The position numbers were made by a program, and so were the translations under genes. The notes beneath the pieces are model-generated. The model was given only the letters and a program-made list of their open reading frames with translations, searched no databases and was not told the origin of the DNA. This document shows, piece by piece, positions 49,114-56,412 of a DNA stretch of 57,180 nucleotides; the stretch's first letter is position 1; every line of letters starts with the position of its first letter. Source of the stretch: CAYLHS01 sp964496205 (lineage in GTDB: Bacteria; Actinomycetota; Acidimicrobiia; Spongiisociales; UBA4744); contig CAZBXV010000010.1 in assembly GCA_964496205.1 (NCBI GenBank), forward strand, positions 1-57,180. Direction: 5' to 3'.

Positions 49114-50417
49114 TCATCCTCCAGGTGTGTCGCGCGTACCCAAAGGTAGCGTGTTGTGGCCGTGTCGATCCAGCCGGTGTCGGCTCTTCGCACACCCGGC
49201 ACCCAAAGGACCCGGCCATCAGCCACGACGACGGGCCATTGGGATCGCCTCCACGCAGGCACCCCGGCCTCTGCGAGAGCCTCCACAATCAGCTTGTGGC
49301 CGTTCCTGAAGGTGATGAGATCGGCACGAGCGGCGGCTCTCACCTCGAGGGTATCCGGAGTCTGATCTGCGTCGAACACCTCGATGTACGCGCCCGTGGG
49401 GAACGCAACGGGCGGTGTGGTCTCGATCGACGATTCGATCGCCCATCCAGACCACCTGATGGAAGCCGGTGGGCTCCACGCGAAAAGATCATCGACTTCC
49501 TCGATGCCCGCGGGAGAGATCACGATGACAGCTCGATCTCTTCGGACGAGTATTCCGCCGGCCAGGGTTGCCGCCTTGGAAACGCCGGCAGCGACATCGA
49601 GAACGAGATGGACGTCCCTCGAATCACCTGGATACGGGCCGGCCGCCGCCCGCAGCGCGGTCCGGATTGTCCGGGCAGCCACCGCGACGGGCACCGTCGA
49701 GAGACAGGCTGCAGGAAGCGTCACGGTCGACCCGAACACGCGCAGAGGAATCCCGGTTGCAGCCTCTTCGATGAACTCCTTGTCATCTCGGAGCACGCGA
49801 GCAGTTCGGGCGAGTGTTTCTTCCAATGAAGGATTGAAGGTCGAGAGCGCGGGCATGGTCTCGTGGCGCAGACGATTCCTTCGGACGCTCATGTCCAGGT
49901 TCGAGGGATCCTCGATCGACGGCAGACGGAGGAGTGCTGCAAGCTCCCGGGTTTCCGACCGCGACACGGCAAGCAGCGGGCGGACAATACTGCCCCTTCG
50001 CTCGGGAATGCCGGAAAGGCCGTCCAGGCCGGCACCTCTGAGAAGGTTGCCGAGAACGGTTTCCGCCTGGTCTGATCTCGTGTGGCCGGTCAGCAGCGTC
50101 TCCTCCGGCTTCAGGGAGTCCTGCAACCCGCGATAGCGCGCGATCCGTGCGGCGTCTTCGGGAGACGGGCCGCCTGCGACCGTCACTTCCACGACATCCA
50201 ACTGAATGCCCAGCATCTCGGCGATGTCGGCCGCCGCTCCACGAAGTGAAGGGGATGCGTCGAATCCATGATCCACGTGGACTGCGCGGACCTCGGTTCC
50301 GGCAGACGCGACGATCCAGGCAAGAACAGCGCTATCTGGACCGCCTGAAAGCGCAATGACGCAGGGGCCATCCGGCAGCCGAACTCTCGAGCAAACCGCT
50401 TCGAGAAGCGTGCTCAT
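49110..50417 (-). CDS. tilS: tRNA(Ile)-lysidine synthase
   Basis: The 435-residue protein has the PP-loop SGGPDS (24-29), VHVDHGF, the TGHTRSDQAETVLGNLLRGAG block and SIVRPLLAVSR, followed by a C-terminal substrate-binding region (RRSQWPVVVADGRVLWVPGVRR). It modifies C34 of tRNA-Ile(CAU) to lysidine. ATG 50417 overlaps the upstream TGA. Confidence 0.93.
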   Translation of the reverse strand: MSTLLEAVCSRVRLPDGPCVIALSGGPDSAVLAWIVASAGTEVRAVHVDHGFDASPSLRGAAADIAEMLGIQLDVVEVTVAGGPSPEDAARIARYRGLQDSLKPEETLLTGHTRSDQAETVLGNLLRGAGLDGLSGIPERRGSIVRPLLAVSRSETRELAALLRLPSIEDPSNLDMSVRRNRLRHETMPALSTFNPSLEETLARTARVLRDDKEFIEEAATGIPLRVFGSTVTLPAACLSTVPVAVAARTIRTALRAAAGPYPGDSRDVHLVLDVAAGVSKAATLAGGILVRRDRAVIVISPAGIEEVDDLFAWSPPASIRWSGWAIESSIETTPPVAFPTGAYIEVFDADQTPDTLEVRAAARADLITFRNGHKLIVEALAEAGVPAWRRSQWPVVVADGRVLWVPGVRRADTGWIDTATTRYLWVRATHLEDE

Positions 50418-51466
50418 CCGACTCGCTCGAGCCACTCCGTCGGACGATCGATCTCGTGTCGTGTCGGCAGCCATTCGGGTCCTCGCCATGCTGCTGAGAT
50501 CGCGTCCCACCCTGCCTCGCGTTCGACGTTCAGAATGAAGCGCTCTCCCAGCTCATATTGCTTGAACTTCATCTCCATGCCAATGAGCCGATAGAAGGCA
50601 GCGGTCCTCGGGTCGGTTCGACGCTGTTTGAGGACTCTCGACATTCTGTCCTGGGTGACCAGCAGGTCCCTGCCGATACGGTCCATGACGACGTGCCCAT
50701 GTCCCTCGAGCAGCGACATCAGCGCCTGCACCTTGTCGACGAGGGCTCTCTGGGAGTCGTTGGCGAACAGTCCGAAGAGCCCGGTTTCTCCGATCAGGGG
50801 TCGCCCTCTCGATGCAGCGGCCCGCACCTCTCCCGCGATTCGTGCGAGGCGCCCGGGTTCAGGTTGTGCAGACCCGATCAGCTCCTGGACGAGGTCGAGG
50901 AAGTAGTCCCTCATCCACGGCACGCCGAGGAACTGCAAACGGTGCGTGCACTCGTGCAATGCCAGCCACAGTCTGAACTCTGAGGGTCGGAACTGGTGTC
51001 CACGCTCCAGCATGAGGATGTTCGCCCCGACCAGATAGATGGTGTCTCCGTCCAGCTTCGTGGGCAACGCCAGCTCGTACTGACCGAGTACGCGCCGCGC
51101 CATGATCCCGAGCAGCGCTCCCGTCTCGGTCGCGACTGCCCGCCCGGCGATGGCCGACGCACCCTGGCCGGCTCGGCCTAGCTTCGAGAATCGCTCCTGG
51201 AGCCGCTGCTCGACCGGTCCCATCAGGTGCCCGAAGAACTCGACATTTCGTCGTGCCCACTCGGCCCTCGACACGACCTTCACCTGTGGCATCCCGACAG
51301 AAGCCAGCCCTGTCGCCTCGGCGACCAGGGGCTCGGCGCGCGCGACATACTCAGGGGCCTCGGCTTCGAGGATGCGTTCGTGGTACGACCCGGCGAGTGG
51401 ATGGGAACCGGCAGCCATCGCTGCGACGCGTGCGGAGATTCGCCATGGAATGGAGCCGCCGGCCAC
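50414..51466 (-). CDS. DUF2342-type zinc-dependent metalloprotease-like protein
   Basis: The 350-residue protein carries HExxH as ALHECTHRLQF, with WLAL before it and a C-terminal region of repeated charged helices (RQKYELGERF-like: KQYELGERFILNVER). This is the DUF2342/F420-biosynthesis-associated zincin family, next to tilS in M. tuberculosis (Rv3626c) too. GTG 51466 is chosen because it lies just after the anti-sigma stop and IPWRISARVA resembles the family N-terminus. Protease activity is inferred from the motif only. Confidence 0.85.
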   Translation of the reverse strand: MAGGSIPWRISARVAAMAAGSHPLAGSYHERILEAEAPEYVARAEPLVAEATGLASVGMPQVKVVSRAEWARRNVEFFGHLMGPVEQRLQERFSKLGRAGQGASAIAGRAVATETGALLGIMARRVLGQYELALPTKLDGDTIYLVGANILMLERGHQFRPSEFRLWLALHECTHRLQFLGVPWMRDYFLDLVQELIGSAQPEPGRLARIAGEVRAAASRGRPLIGETGLFGLFANDSQRALVDKVQALMSLLEGHGHVVMDRIGRDLLVTQDRMSRVLKQRRTDPRTAAFYRLIGMEMKFKQYELGERFILNVEREAGWDAISAAWRGPEWLPTRHEIDRPTEWLERVG

Positions 51467-51467
51467 G

Positions 51468-51719
51468 CTACTGCCCGCTGCCGAAGTCCGGTTCCTGATC
51501 CTGAAGGTATCGGCGGAGCCGGTCGACCATCTCCGGTCTCGGCTCCTCACGAACGCGTTCCCGAACGACGATCCGGAGATTTCGCTCGAACTCGATCCTG
51601 TCGGTGCAATCGTGGCATCGACGAAGATGCAGAGAAATGACGGTCTTCCGTACCCACCCAACCTCCTTGTCCAAAAACAGGTAGAGATTGGTGGAAACGT
51701 AGTCGCAGCGTCTACTCAT
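51468..51719 (-). CDS. Zinc-binding anti-sigma factor (RsrA/RshA-like)
   Basis: The 83-residue protein has the ZAS motif HxxxCxxC as HLRRCHDC, preceded by YLFLDKE, the usual spacing for redox-sensitive anti-sigma factors. An upstream Cys (C5) may complete the zinc site. It should bind and silence the sigma factor encoded directly upstream until thiol oxidation. ATG 51719 overlaps the sigma stop and has GAGG 8 nt upstream; GTG 51728 is less likely. Confidence 0.83.
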   Translation of the reverse strand: MSRRCDYVSTNLYLFLDKEVGWVRKTVISLHLRRCHDCTDRIEFERNLRIVVRERVREEPRPEMVDRLRRYLQDQEPDFGSGQ

Positions 51720-52278
51720 CGCCGGCACCTCTCAGGCCGCGCTCTTTGGCATATTCCCACAACGCTTTTTGGAGCGCTTTTCTTCCCCGATGCAATCGAG
51801 ACATCACCGTCCCGATCGGAGCGTCGACCATCTCGGCGATCTCCTTGTACGAGAATCCCTCGACGTCGGCGAGCAGCACGGGCAGGCGGAATTGCTCCGG
51901 GAGCGACTCCAAAGCAGCCTTGATGTCCTCGTCCACAAACATGTCCAGGGCTTCGTCCTCTGCGCTCCTGGCAATCTGACCGGACTCTCCGATCCGGTTG
52001 TAGAGGTAGTGATCTTCGATATCCCCGAGTTCCGTCTCGGTAGGTCGGCGCTGCCGTCGGCGATACCGATTGATGAAGCTGTTGGTGAGGATCCGGTAGA
52101 GCCACGCCTTCAAGTTGGTTCCCTCTTGGAAGCTGCCATAGGAGCGATAGCCTTTGAGGAACGTCTCTTGAACCAGATCCTCGGCTTCCTCGTGGTTGCG
52201 AGTCATGCGCAGGGCGGTGCCGAACAGCTGATGCGCAAACGGCATTGCGTCGCGCTCGAAGTTCCTCCTGTCCGCCAT
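51712..52278 (-). CDS. ECF sigma factor, SigR/SigH (RpoE) type
   Basis: The 188-residue protein has region 2 (ALRMTRNHEEAEDLVQETF, LKAWLYRILTNSFINRYRRR) and region 4 (LPVLLADVEGFSYKEIAEMV, IGTVMSRLHRGRKAL). The high similarity pattern to SigR/SigH and the ZAS gene after it suggest control of thiol-oxidative stress. The peroxiredoxin gene 250 nt away could be a target, but a good GGAAT-N18-GTT promoter was not found there. Confidence 0.92.
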   Translation of the reverse strand: MADRRNFERDAMPFAHQLFGTALRMTRNHEEAEDLVQETFLKGYRSYGSFQEGTNLKAWLYRILTNSFINRYRRRQRRPTETELGDIEDHYLYNRIGESGQIARSAEDEALDMFVDEDIKAALESLPEQFRLPVLLADVEGFSYKEIAEMVDAPIGTVMSRLHRGRKALQKALWEYAKERGLRGAGDE

Positions 52279-52349
52279 TCATGGGAGGTTACTCTGCCCG
52301 GATCTATCGACGATTCGTGTCATGATCCGACGGCTAACATGCACGCCGC

Positions 52350-52421
52350 GCCGGAGTAGCTCAGCGGTAGAGCAGCTCACTCGTAATGAGCAGGTCCGGG
52401 GTTCGATTCCCCGCTCCGGCT
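52350..52421 (+). tRNA. tRNA-Thr(CGT)
   Basis: A complete 72-nt cloverleaf: acceptor GCCGGAG/CTCCGGC, D-arm GCTC..GAGC, anticodon arm GCTCA-CTCGTAA-TGAGC (anticodon CGT, reads ACG, Thr), T-arm CGGGG-TTCGATT-CCCCG. No CCA is encoded after the discriminator T. Confidence 0.95.
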
Positions 52422-52525
52422 CTCTTCGCGTCTGGATGCGAGTCCATGCCATCTCCGCACACCTGCGTCGGCAATGCATTCCCGGGAGACGTGTAGCGTT
52501 CGCTTGACGAAAAGAGGAGGCGTTC

Positions 52526-52984
52526 ATGCCTGCAATCATCGGTCAACCGGCTCCCGACTTCACGCTCAAGGACCAGGACGGCAACGAAGTCAGCCTCGAG
52601 TCTCTGAAGGGACGCAAGACGCTCGTCGTCTTCATCCCCTTCCCCTTCACCGGCAACTGCCAGACCGAACTCTGTTCGATACGAGACCACATCGCCGACT
52701 TCAACGAGGTGGACGCCAACGTTGTCGCCATCACCTGTGACACGCGGTTCGTCCACAAGAAGTGGAGCGAGGAACAGGGGTACCAGTTCCCGATTCTCTC
52801 GGATTTCTGGCCGCACGGCGCAACCGCACAGGCGTACGGATGCTTCAACGAGACGGCCGGCAGCGCGTGGAGGACCACCTACGTCCTCGACGCAGACGGC
52901 ATCGTTCGCGACATCATCGCCACCGGCGATCTCGGGGTGATCCGCAGCATCGACGACTACGACGAGGCCTTGGCGAAGATCTAG
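52526..52984 (+). CDS. Peroxiredoxin, AhpE-like
   Basis: The 152-residue protein has the peroxidatic Cys in PFTGNCQTELC (Cys44 region), APDFTLKDQDG, and SDFWPHGATAQAYG. This is the AhpE subgroup, one-Cys peroxiredoxins that use mycothiol or mycoredoxin in actinobacteria. The second Cys five residues later is shared with many AhpE proteins. A strong AGAGGAGG precedes ATG 52526. A role in peroxide defence fits the SigR-like sigma nearby. Confidence 0.92.
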   Translation: MPAIIGQPAPDFTLKDQDGNEVSLESLKGRKTLVVFIPFPFTGNCQTELCSIRDHIADFNEVDANVVAITCDTRFVHKKWSEEQGYQFPILSDFWPHGATAQAYGCFNETAGSAWRTTYVLDADGIVRDIIATGDLGVIRSIDDYDEALAKI

Positions 52985-53168
52985 GCAATGGGCTGGGCGC
53001 CGCTCGGTCCGTTGGTACCTGGTACGCGGCCAACATCACCTCTGGACCGCGGGCGAGCGGTATGCGCGATCAGTGTGTTGGAGTCTCAACGCGGTCACAT
53101 CACGCCACGAAGTAGATACGGCGAGCCCAGCTCGCCCGAGGTACCGGCTAGAACTCGTCCCACGAGCT

Positions 53169-53339
53169 CTACTCCTCTTCGTTGTCCTCGGCCTTGCCCT
53201 CTTCGAGACCCTTCCGGAATTCCTTGGCGGACGCGCCAAGAGACCGAGCGAGATCAGGTAGTTTGCGAGCTCCGAAGAGCAGCAGTAGCACGATGAGGAT
53301 GATGATCATCTCACCGCCACCGAGTCTTCCACCAAACAT
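53169..53339 (-). CDS. tatA: Sec-independent translocase subunit TatA
   Basis: This 56-residue frame gives MFGGRLGGGEMIIILIVLLL, then LFGARKLPDLARSLG and an acidic C-terminus KAEDNEEE. The membrane helix, FGxxKLPxLxRxxG hinge and amphipathic helix are exact TatA features. A GGAAGG ribosome site lies 8 nt upstream of the ATG. It is on the minus strand downstream of the LLM-like gene. A 7-bp hairpin GGCGAGC/GCTCGCC (53121-53137) lies downstream and may be its terminator. No tatC is in the window. Confidence 0.93.
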   Translation of the reverse strand: MFGGRLGGGEMIIILIVLLLLFGARKLPDLARSLGASAKEFRKGLEEGKAEDNEEE

Positions 53340-53353
53340 TCAGCACCTTCCGA

Positions 53354-53896
53354 TCAATCGATCAGAACCTTACACACAGTCTCCCACAACGACTCGTCCG
53401 TGGGTAGAAGGATTTCATCAACATGCGGCAACGATTCGGCGTCTCCAACAAACGCAGCAACGTGTTCCGCTCGCCCTGGGTCCTCACCTGACCGCACAAC
53501 AACGCCGTCCGCCACGTCGACGGGACCTGTCGGACCGGTCCAAATCGGAACCTTCGTCTGGACCGGGGCCGGCAACATCGGAACGTGCGATTCGGGGTCG
53601 AGCATGGATCGGAGAAGCGACATGCCCTCGGCCGACTCGACCACGATCCGCACCCTCCCTTCGCTGAGTGCATCGAGAGAAGCAAGCGCTTTGGCCGTCA
53701 CCGGCGTCGGACGCGGCACCCTCACGGTCAGCGTGACGCGGGACGTCAACTCGGCTGCGGCGGACGCAAGGACGATCGGGTCTGCACCGGGATCGTTGAA
53801 GCCGAACCAGAGACTGTGAACCCCCGCTCGTTCCAGCTCCCGTACGGTCTCTGAGAATCCTGCGTCCTCCGATCTGACAAGGACGCCGACGCGCAT
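53354..53896 (-). CDS. Short luciferase-like monooxygenase (LLM) family protein
   Basis: The 180-residue protein resembles the N-terminal half of F420/FMN-dependent LLM enzymes: ETVRELERAGVHSLWFG, DPIVLASAAAELTSRVTL, TAKALASLDALSEGRVRI. Typical members are 280-350 residues, so the C-terminal half of the barrel is missing or strongly reduced; the end (DEILLPTDESLWETVCKVL) does look like a normal family ending. Internal deletion is therefore likely. It shares one base with the upstream stop (TGATG). Confidence 0.72.
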   Translation of the reverse strand: MRVGVLVRSEDAGFSETVRELERAGVHSLWFGFNDPGADPIVLASAAAELTSRVTLTVRVPRPTPVTAKALASLDALSEGRVRIVVESAEGMSLLRSMLDPESHVPMLPAPVQTKVPIWTGPTGPVDVADGVVVRSGEDPGRAEHVAAFVGDAESLPHVDEILLPTDESLWETVCKVLID

Positions 53897-54834
53897 CAGT
53901 CGAGCGAGAACGCATCGATGAACTTCTGAAGGCGTTCCCTGGTCACGAATCGCACACGCGGCTCTCGCTGCTCCTGGGCATGGATCGAGAACGGAGCGTA
54001 CTTCGCGCTCACCAGAAGCCCACGATCTGTCTTGGCATTCACGAAACCGACCATGAACGATCGAATCAACTCCTCGTCGAGTTCCGGATAGTCCCCTGGG
54101 CGATACACGTCTTCACGGACAAACGTCGATGTGCCCTGCTTCGACGCCGTGTAGGTGGAGGCTTCCGCGCCCGGGCTGATCGAGTAGCCGAACAGGCCGA
54201 GTATGCCACGAACCATGTCGGCGGCGGTCATCGATTCCGGATCGATTCCCTGGGCCCGCAGACCGACATCCAGTGCTTTCGGGATGCGCAGTTCCTCGCT
54301 GATGGGGGGAAGCGAATCCGACTCGGGTTTCGGAGCGAGTTCCGGAGGCGCAGACGGCTCATCTTCGAACTGCTGCACGAGAGGATCGAATCCGAAGCTC
54401 GCAAAGTGGAGTCTTGGTCCCGGTGGAACGGGAGGGAGCACACCCGGTGCCACCAACGGGACTTCACCGATGCGCCGTGGTGTCTCTCCCCGACCTGCAA
54501 ACACGACGACCTTGGTGACGTCGCTGATCGGCAATGTGTGCTGCTTCTGGTGCACGACCTCGACGGCCTCGGAGAGCAACAACTCCACAAGCACCGGGTC
54601 CGGCTCGCCATCCGGAAGGGGAACGTCGAACGTGACCTGCGCTTCATCGCCCCGCACGTGGAACGCCATGAGTCGCGGTTTCGGACGTTCGACGTCGAGT
54701 TCGGGAGCAAGTGCTCCCCCAACCTTGAGCTGTTCCCGCAGCGCCTTCGTTCGACGGCCCAGCACCGTCCCGACGATCGCGAGGAAAATCGCCACAACGA
54801 GCAACACGACACCGACGAACCCAAGACCTTCCAC
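53896..54834 (-). CDS. Hypothetical membrane-anchored protein, possible Mrr-like C-terminal domain
   Basis: Of 312 residues, 5-25 form one helix (FVGVVLLVVAIFLAIVGTVLG). The middle has a strand-rich segment (RLMAFHVRGDEAQVTFDVPL) and a Pro-rich linker. The last 130 residues (MVRGILGLFGYSISP ... TDRGLLVSAKYAPFSIHAQEQ ... ERLQKFIDAF) have the order of Mrr-like restriction-endonuclease folds, but catalytic D-ExK residues are not obvious. GTG 54834 has GGAGGAG 6 nt upstream. I cannot name a function. Confidence 0.68.
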   Translation of the reverse strand: MEGLGFVGVVLLVVAIFLAIVGTVLGRRTKALREQLKVGGALAPELDVERPKPRLMAFHVRGDEAQVTFDVPLPDGEPDPVLVELLLSEAVEVVHQKQHTLPISDVTKVVVFAGRGETPRRIGEVPLVAPGVLPPVPPGPRLHFASFGFDPLVQQFEDEPSAPPELAPKPESDSLPPISEELRIPKALDVGLRAQGIDPESMTAADMVRGILGLFGYSISPGAEASTYTASKQGTSTFVREDVYRPGDYPELDEELIRSFMVGFVNAKTDRGLLVSAKYAPFSIHAQEQREPRVRFVTRERLQKFIDAFSLD

Positions 54835-54874
54835 AGTTACTCCTCCGTCCCGGTCGAGCCCATGCTACCGGCGG

Positions 54875-55150
54875 TTAGGACACCTTTCTGATCCTGGCGG
54901 CGCGCTCCTTGCGAATCCGCCGGCGCTCACGTTCGGACAGTCCCCCCCAAATGCCGAACTTCTCGCTCTGCTGAATAGCAAACTCCAAACACTCGGCCCG
55001 CACCTCGCAGGCGTTGCAGATGGCCTTCGCCTTTCTGGTGGATGCACCTCGTTCAGGGAAGAAGAGGTTCGCGTCCGCCCCTCGGCAGTTCGAGTAGTCC
55101 TGCCACGAGAGATCCTCGATGGCAAGCGCGTCGATAAGGCTCCGGTACAA
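54875..55150 (-). CDS. WhiB-family iron-sulfur transcription regulator
   Basis: The protein (91 residues from TTG 55150) has the four Cys of the Fe-S site in SNCRG, ICNACEVRAEC, the GIWGG turn and a basic C-terminus RERRRIRKERAARIRKV. This is the Wbl pattern; length and context resemble WhiB1/WhiB2-type proteins but the subclass is not fixed. TTG 55150 has GGAGGG just upstream; TTG 55162 (95 residues) lacks a ribosome site. It has a palindromic promoter region. Confidence 0.92.
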   Translation of the reverse strand: MYRSLIDALAIEDLSWQDYSNCRGADANLFFPERGASTRKAKAICNACEVRAECLEFAIQQSEKFGIWGGLSERERRRIRKERAARIRKVS

Positions 55151-55170
55151 CCCGCCCTCCAAGCGAAACA

Positions 55171-55214
55171 GATGTAATTACATCCATGTAATCATTGTGC
55201 GCGCGCGCTGTCAA
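55171..55214 (-). promoter_or_regulatory. whiB promoter with overlapping palindromes
   Basis: GATGTAATTACATC (55171-55184) is a perfect 14-bp palindrome. ATTACAT-CC-ATGTAAT (55177-55192) is a second perfect inverted repeat sharing its centre half-site, giving three ATGTAAT half-sites. On the minus strand TTGACA at 55214-55209 is a consensus -35, and 17 nt later TTACAT overlaps the palindromes as a possible -10. The palindromes are thus placed to control the core promoter. The stretch is markedly AT-rich for this genome. Confidence 0.72.
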
Positions 55215-55495
55215 CCCAGAAGTCACTTGTGCCCGCCAGCGGTGGTCATTGCCGATACTTCGGTCCGGTACTCAGAACCTTCTCGAATCGGATGCGATCC
55301 CGTCGTCGACTCAACACAATGAGGTCGCCATCCCGCTGCACGATCGGACGGCCGCTGATCTGCTCGATACATCGTCGGAACGCTCGCGGTGAAAGACTCC
55401 ATCGAAGCGGGTGCCGAGAACCTTCGGCTGAGGTCCCAGTGGTGTGTCGTCCAATCAGTGTCTGGGCGTCTGCGAGGGCACGGCGTCATCTGGCC

Positions 55496-55563
55496 AGGAC
55501 GCAGGACGAAGGCGCACCCGCAGCGGTGCGTCAAGGACGAGGACACCGCCAGGGGCGTCCGTG
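55496..55563. repeat. Dispersed intergenic repeat, copy 2
   Basis: This stretch aligns with 32735-32803: the 27-base core is identical and the flanks match at most positions with one gap. It is in the same orientation and also lies in a gene-free gap. Confidence 0.8.
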
Positions 55564-55601
55564 AGCCGCAGAGACCCGGCAATCATTTGAGCGACAGACC
55601 A

Positions 55602-56315
55602 CTAGTCCAGCTTGCCTGTGATCATGGCCATTTTCAGCTCCCCAATGGCCTTGGTGATTTGGATGTCACGCGGGCAGGTCATGGTGCAGTTGAAGATGGT
55701 GTGACAGCGGGCAACGCCGTTCGTTTCGCCTACGACCTTGAGGCGCTCGGAGGCGCCTTCGTCTCGGCTGTCGAACACGAACCGGTGGGCGGTGACCAGT
55801 GCCGCCGGGCCCAGGTAGTCGTTGCTGCCCCAGAAGGACGGGCACGATGTGGAACAGGCGGCGCACAGGATGCACTTGGTCGTGTCATCGAAACGTGCTC
55901 GCTGTTCGGGCGATTGGAGCCGCTCCTTGCCGTCTTCGGGAAGCGGACTGTCGTTGACGAAGTACGGCAGCACCTTCCTGTAGTTGTCGAAAAACGGCTC
56001 CATGTCGACGACCAAGTCCTTGATGACCTCGAGGCCCATGAGCGGTTCGACCGTGATTTCCGACCCGAAGTCGCGAACGAGGCTCTTGCAGGCCAGATGG
56101 TTCTGACCGTTGATGAGCATGGCGTCCGAACCGCAAATCCCGTGCGCACACGATCGACGGAAGGAGAGCGTGCCATCCTCGTGCCCCTTGACACGCTCCA
56201 GCAGATCCAGCACTCGCTCGTTCTCCTCGGCTTCCAGCGTGTACGTCTCGTAGTGTCCGCGTTCGTCGGTTGCAGGTCGATAGCGGAGGATCTTGAGCGT
56301 CACCTGCATGAGCAT
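55602..56315 (-). CDS. sdhB: Succinate dehydrogenase iron-sulfur subunit
   Basis: The 237-residue protein has Cys sets for the 2Fe-2S cluster (RRSCAHGICGSDAM ... LAC), the 4Fe-4S cluster (CILCAACSTSCP) and the 3Fe-4S cluster (CHTIFNCTMTCP). It passes electrons from SdhA to the quinone-binding membrane part. ATG 56315 is used (GGGGGTGG upstream); ATG 56309 is possible. It follows sdhA by 97 nt with no gene between. Confidence 0.94.
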   Translation of the reverse strand: MLMQVTLKILRYRPATDERGHYETYTLEAEENERVLDLLERVKGHEDGTLSFRRSCAHGICGSDAMLINGQNHLACKSLVRDFGSEITVEPLMGLEVIKDLVVDMEPFFDNYRKVLPYFVNDSPLPEDGKERLQSPEQRARFDDTTKCILCAACSTSCPSFWGSNDYLGPAALVTAHRFVFDSRDEGASERLKVVGETNGVARCHTIFNCTMTCPRDIQITKAIGELKMAMITGKLD

Positions 56316-56412
56316 CCACCCCCGGCAACCGCTTGCATCATGAACGACAGGCCGACGAGCCGGACAGTCTCCTCCGCCGCAACGTCCCTTCGCCGCCACA
56401 CACGACGAGGCA

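Larger units (their letters stand above)
55151..55601. other. Intergenic region between whiB and sdhB
   Basis: Besides the whiB promoter, this 451-nt gap holds the second dispersed repeat copy. A minus-strand frame ending at a TGA at 55248-55246 reads FRRCIEQISGRPIVQRDGD and continues to RFEKVLSTGPKYRQ, which looks protein-like but has no start codon at a suitable place; it may be a gene remnant. Nothing else was recognised. Confidence 0.5.

Noticed and set aside
52440..52525. SigR-type promoter for the peroxiredoxin gene
   Set aside because: A GCAAT and a GTT are present, but spacing (about 22 nt) and the first box do not fit GGAAT-N18-GTT well.
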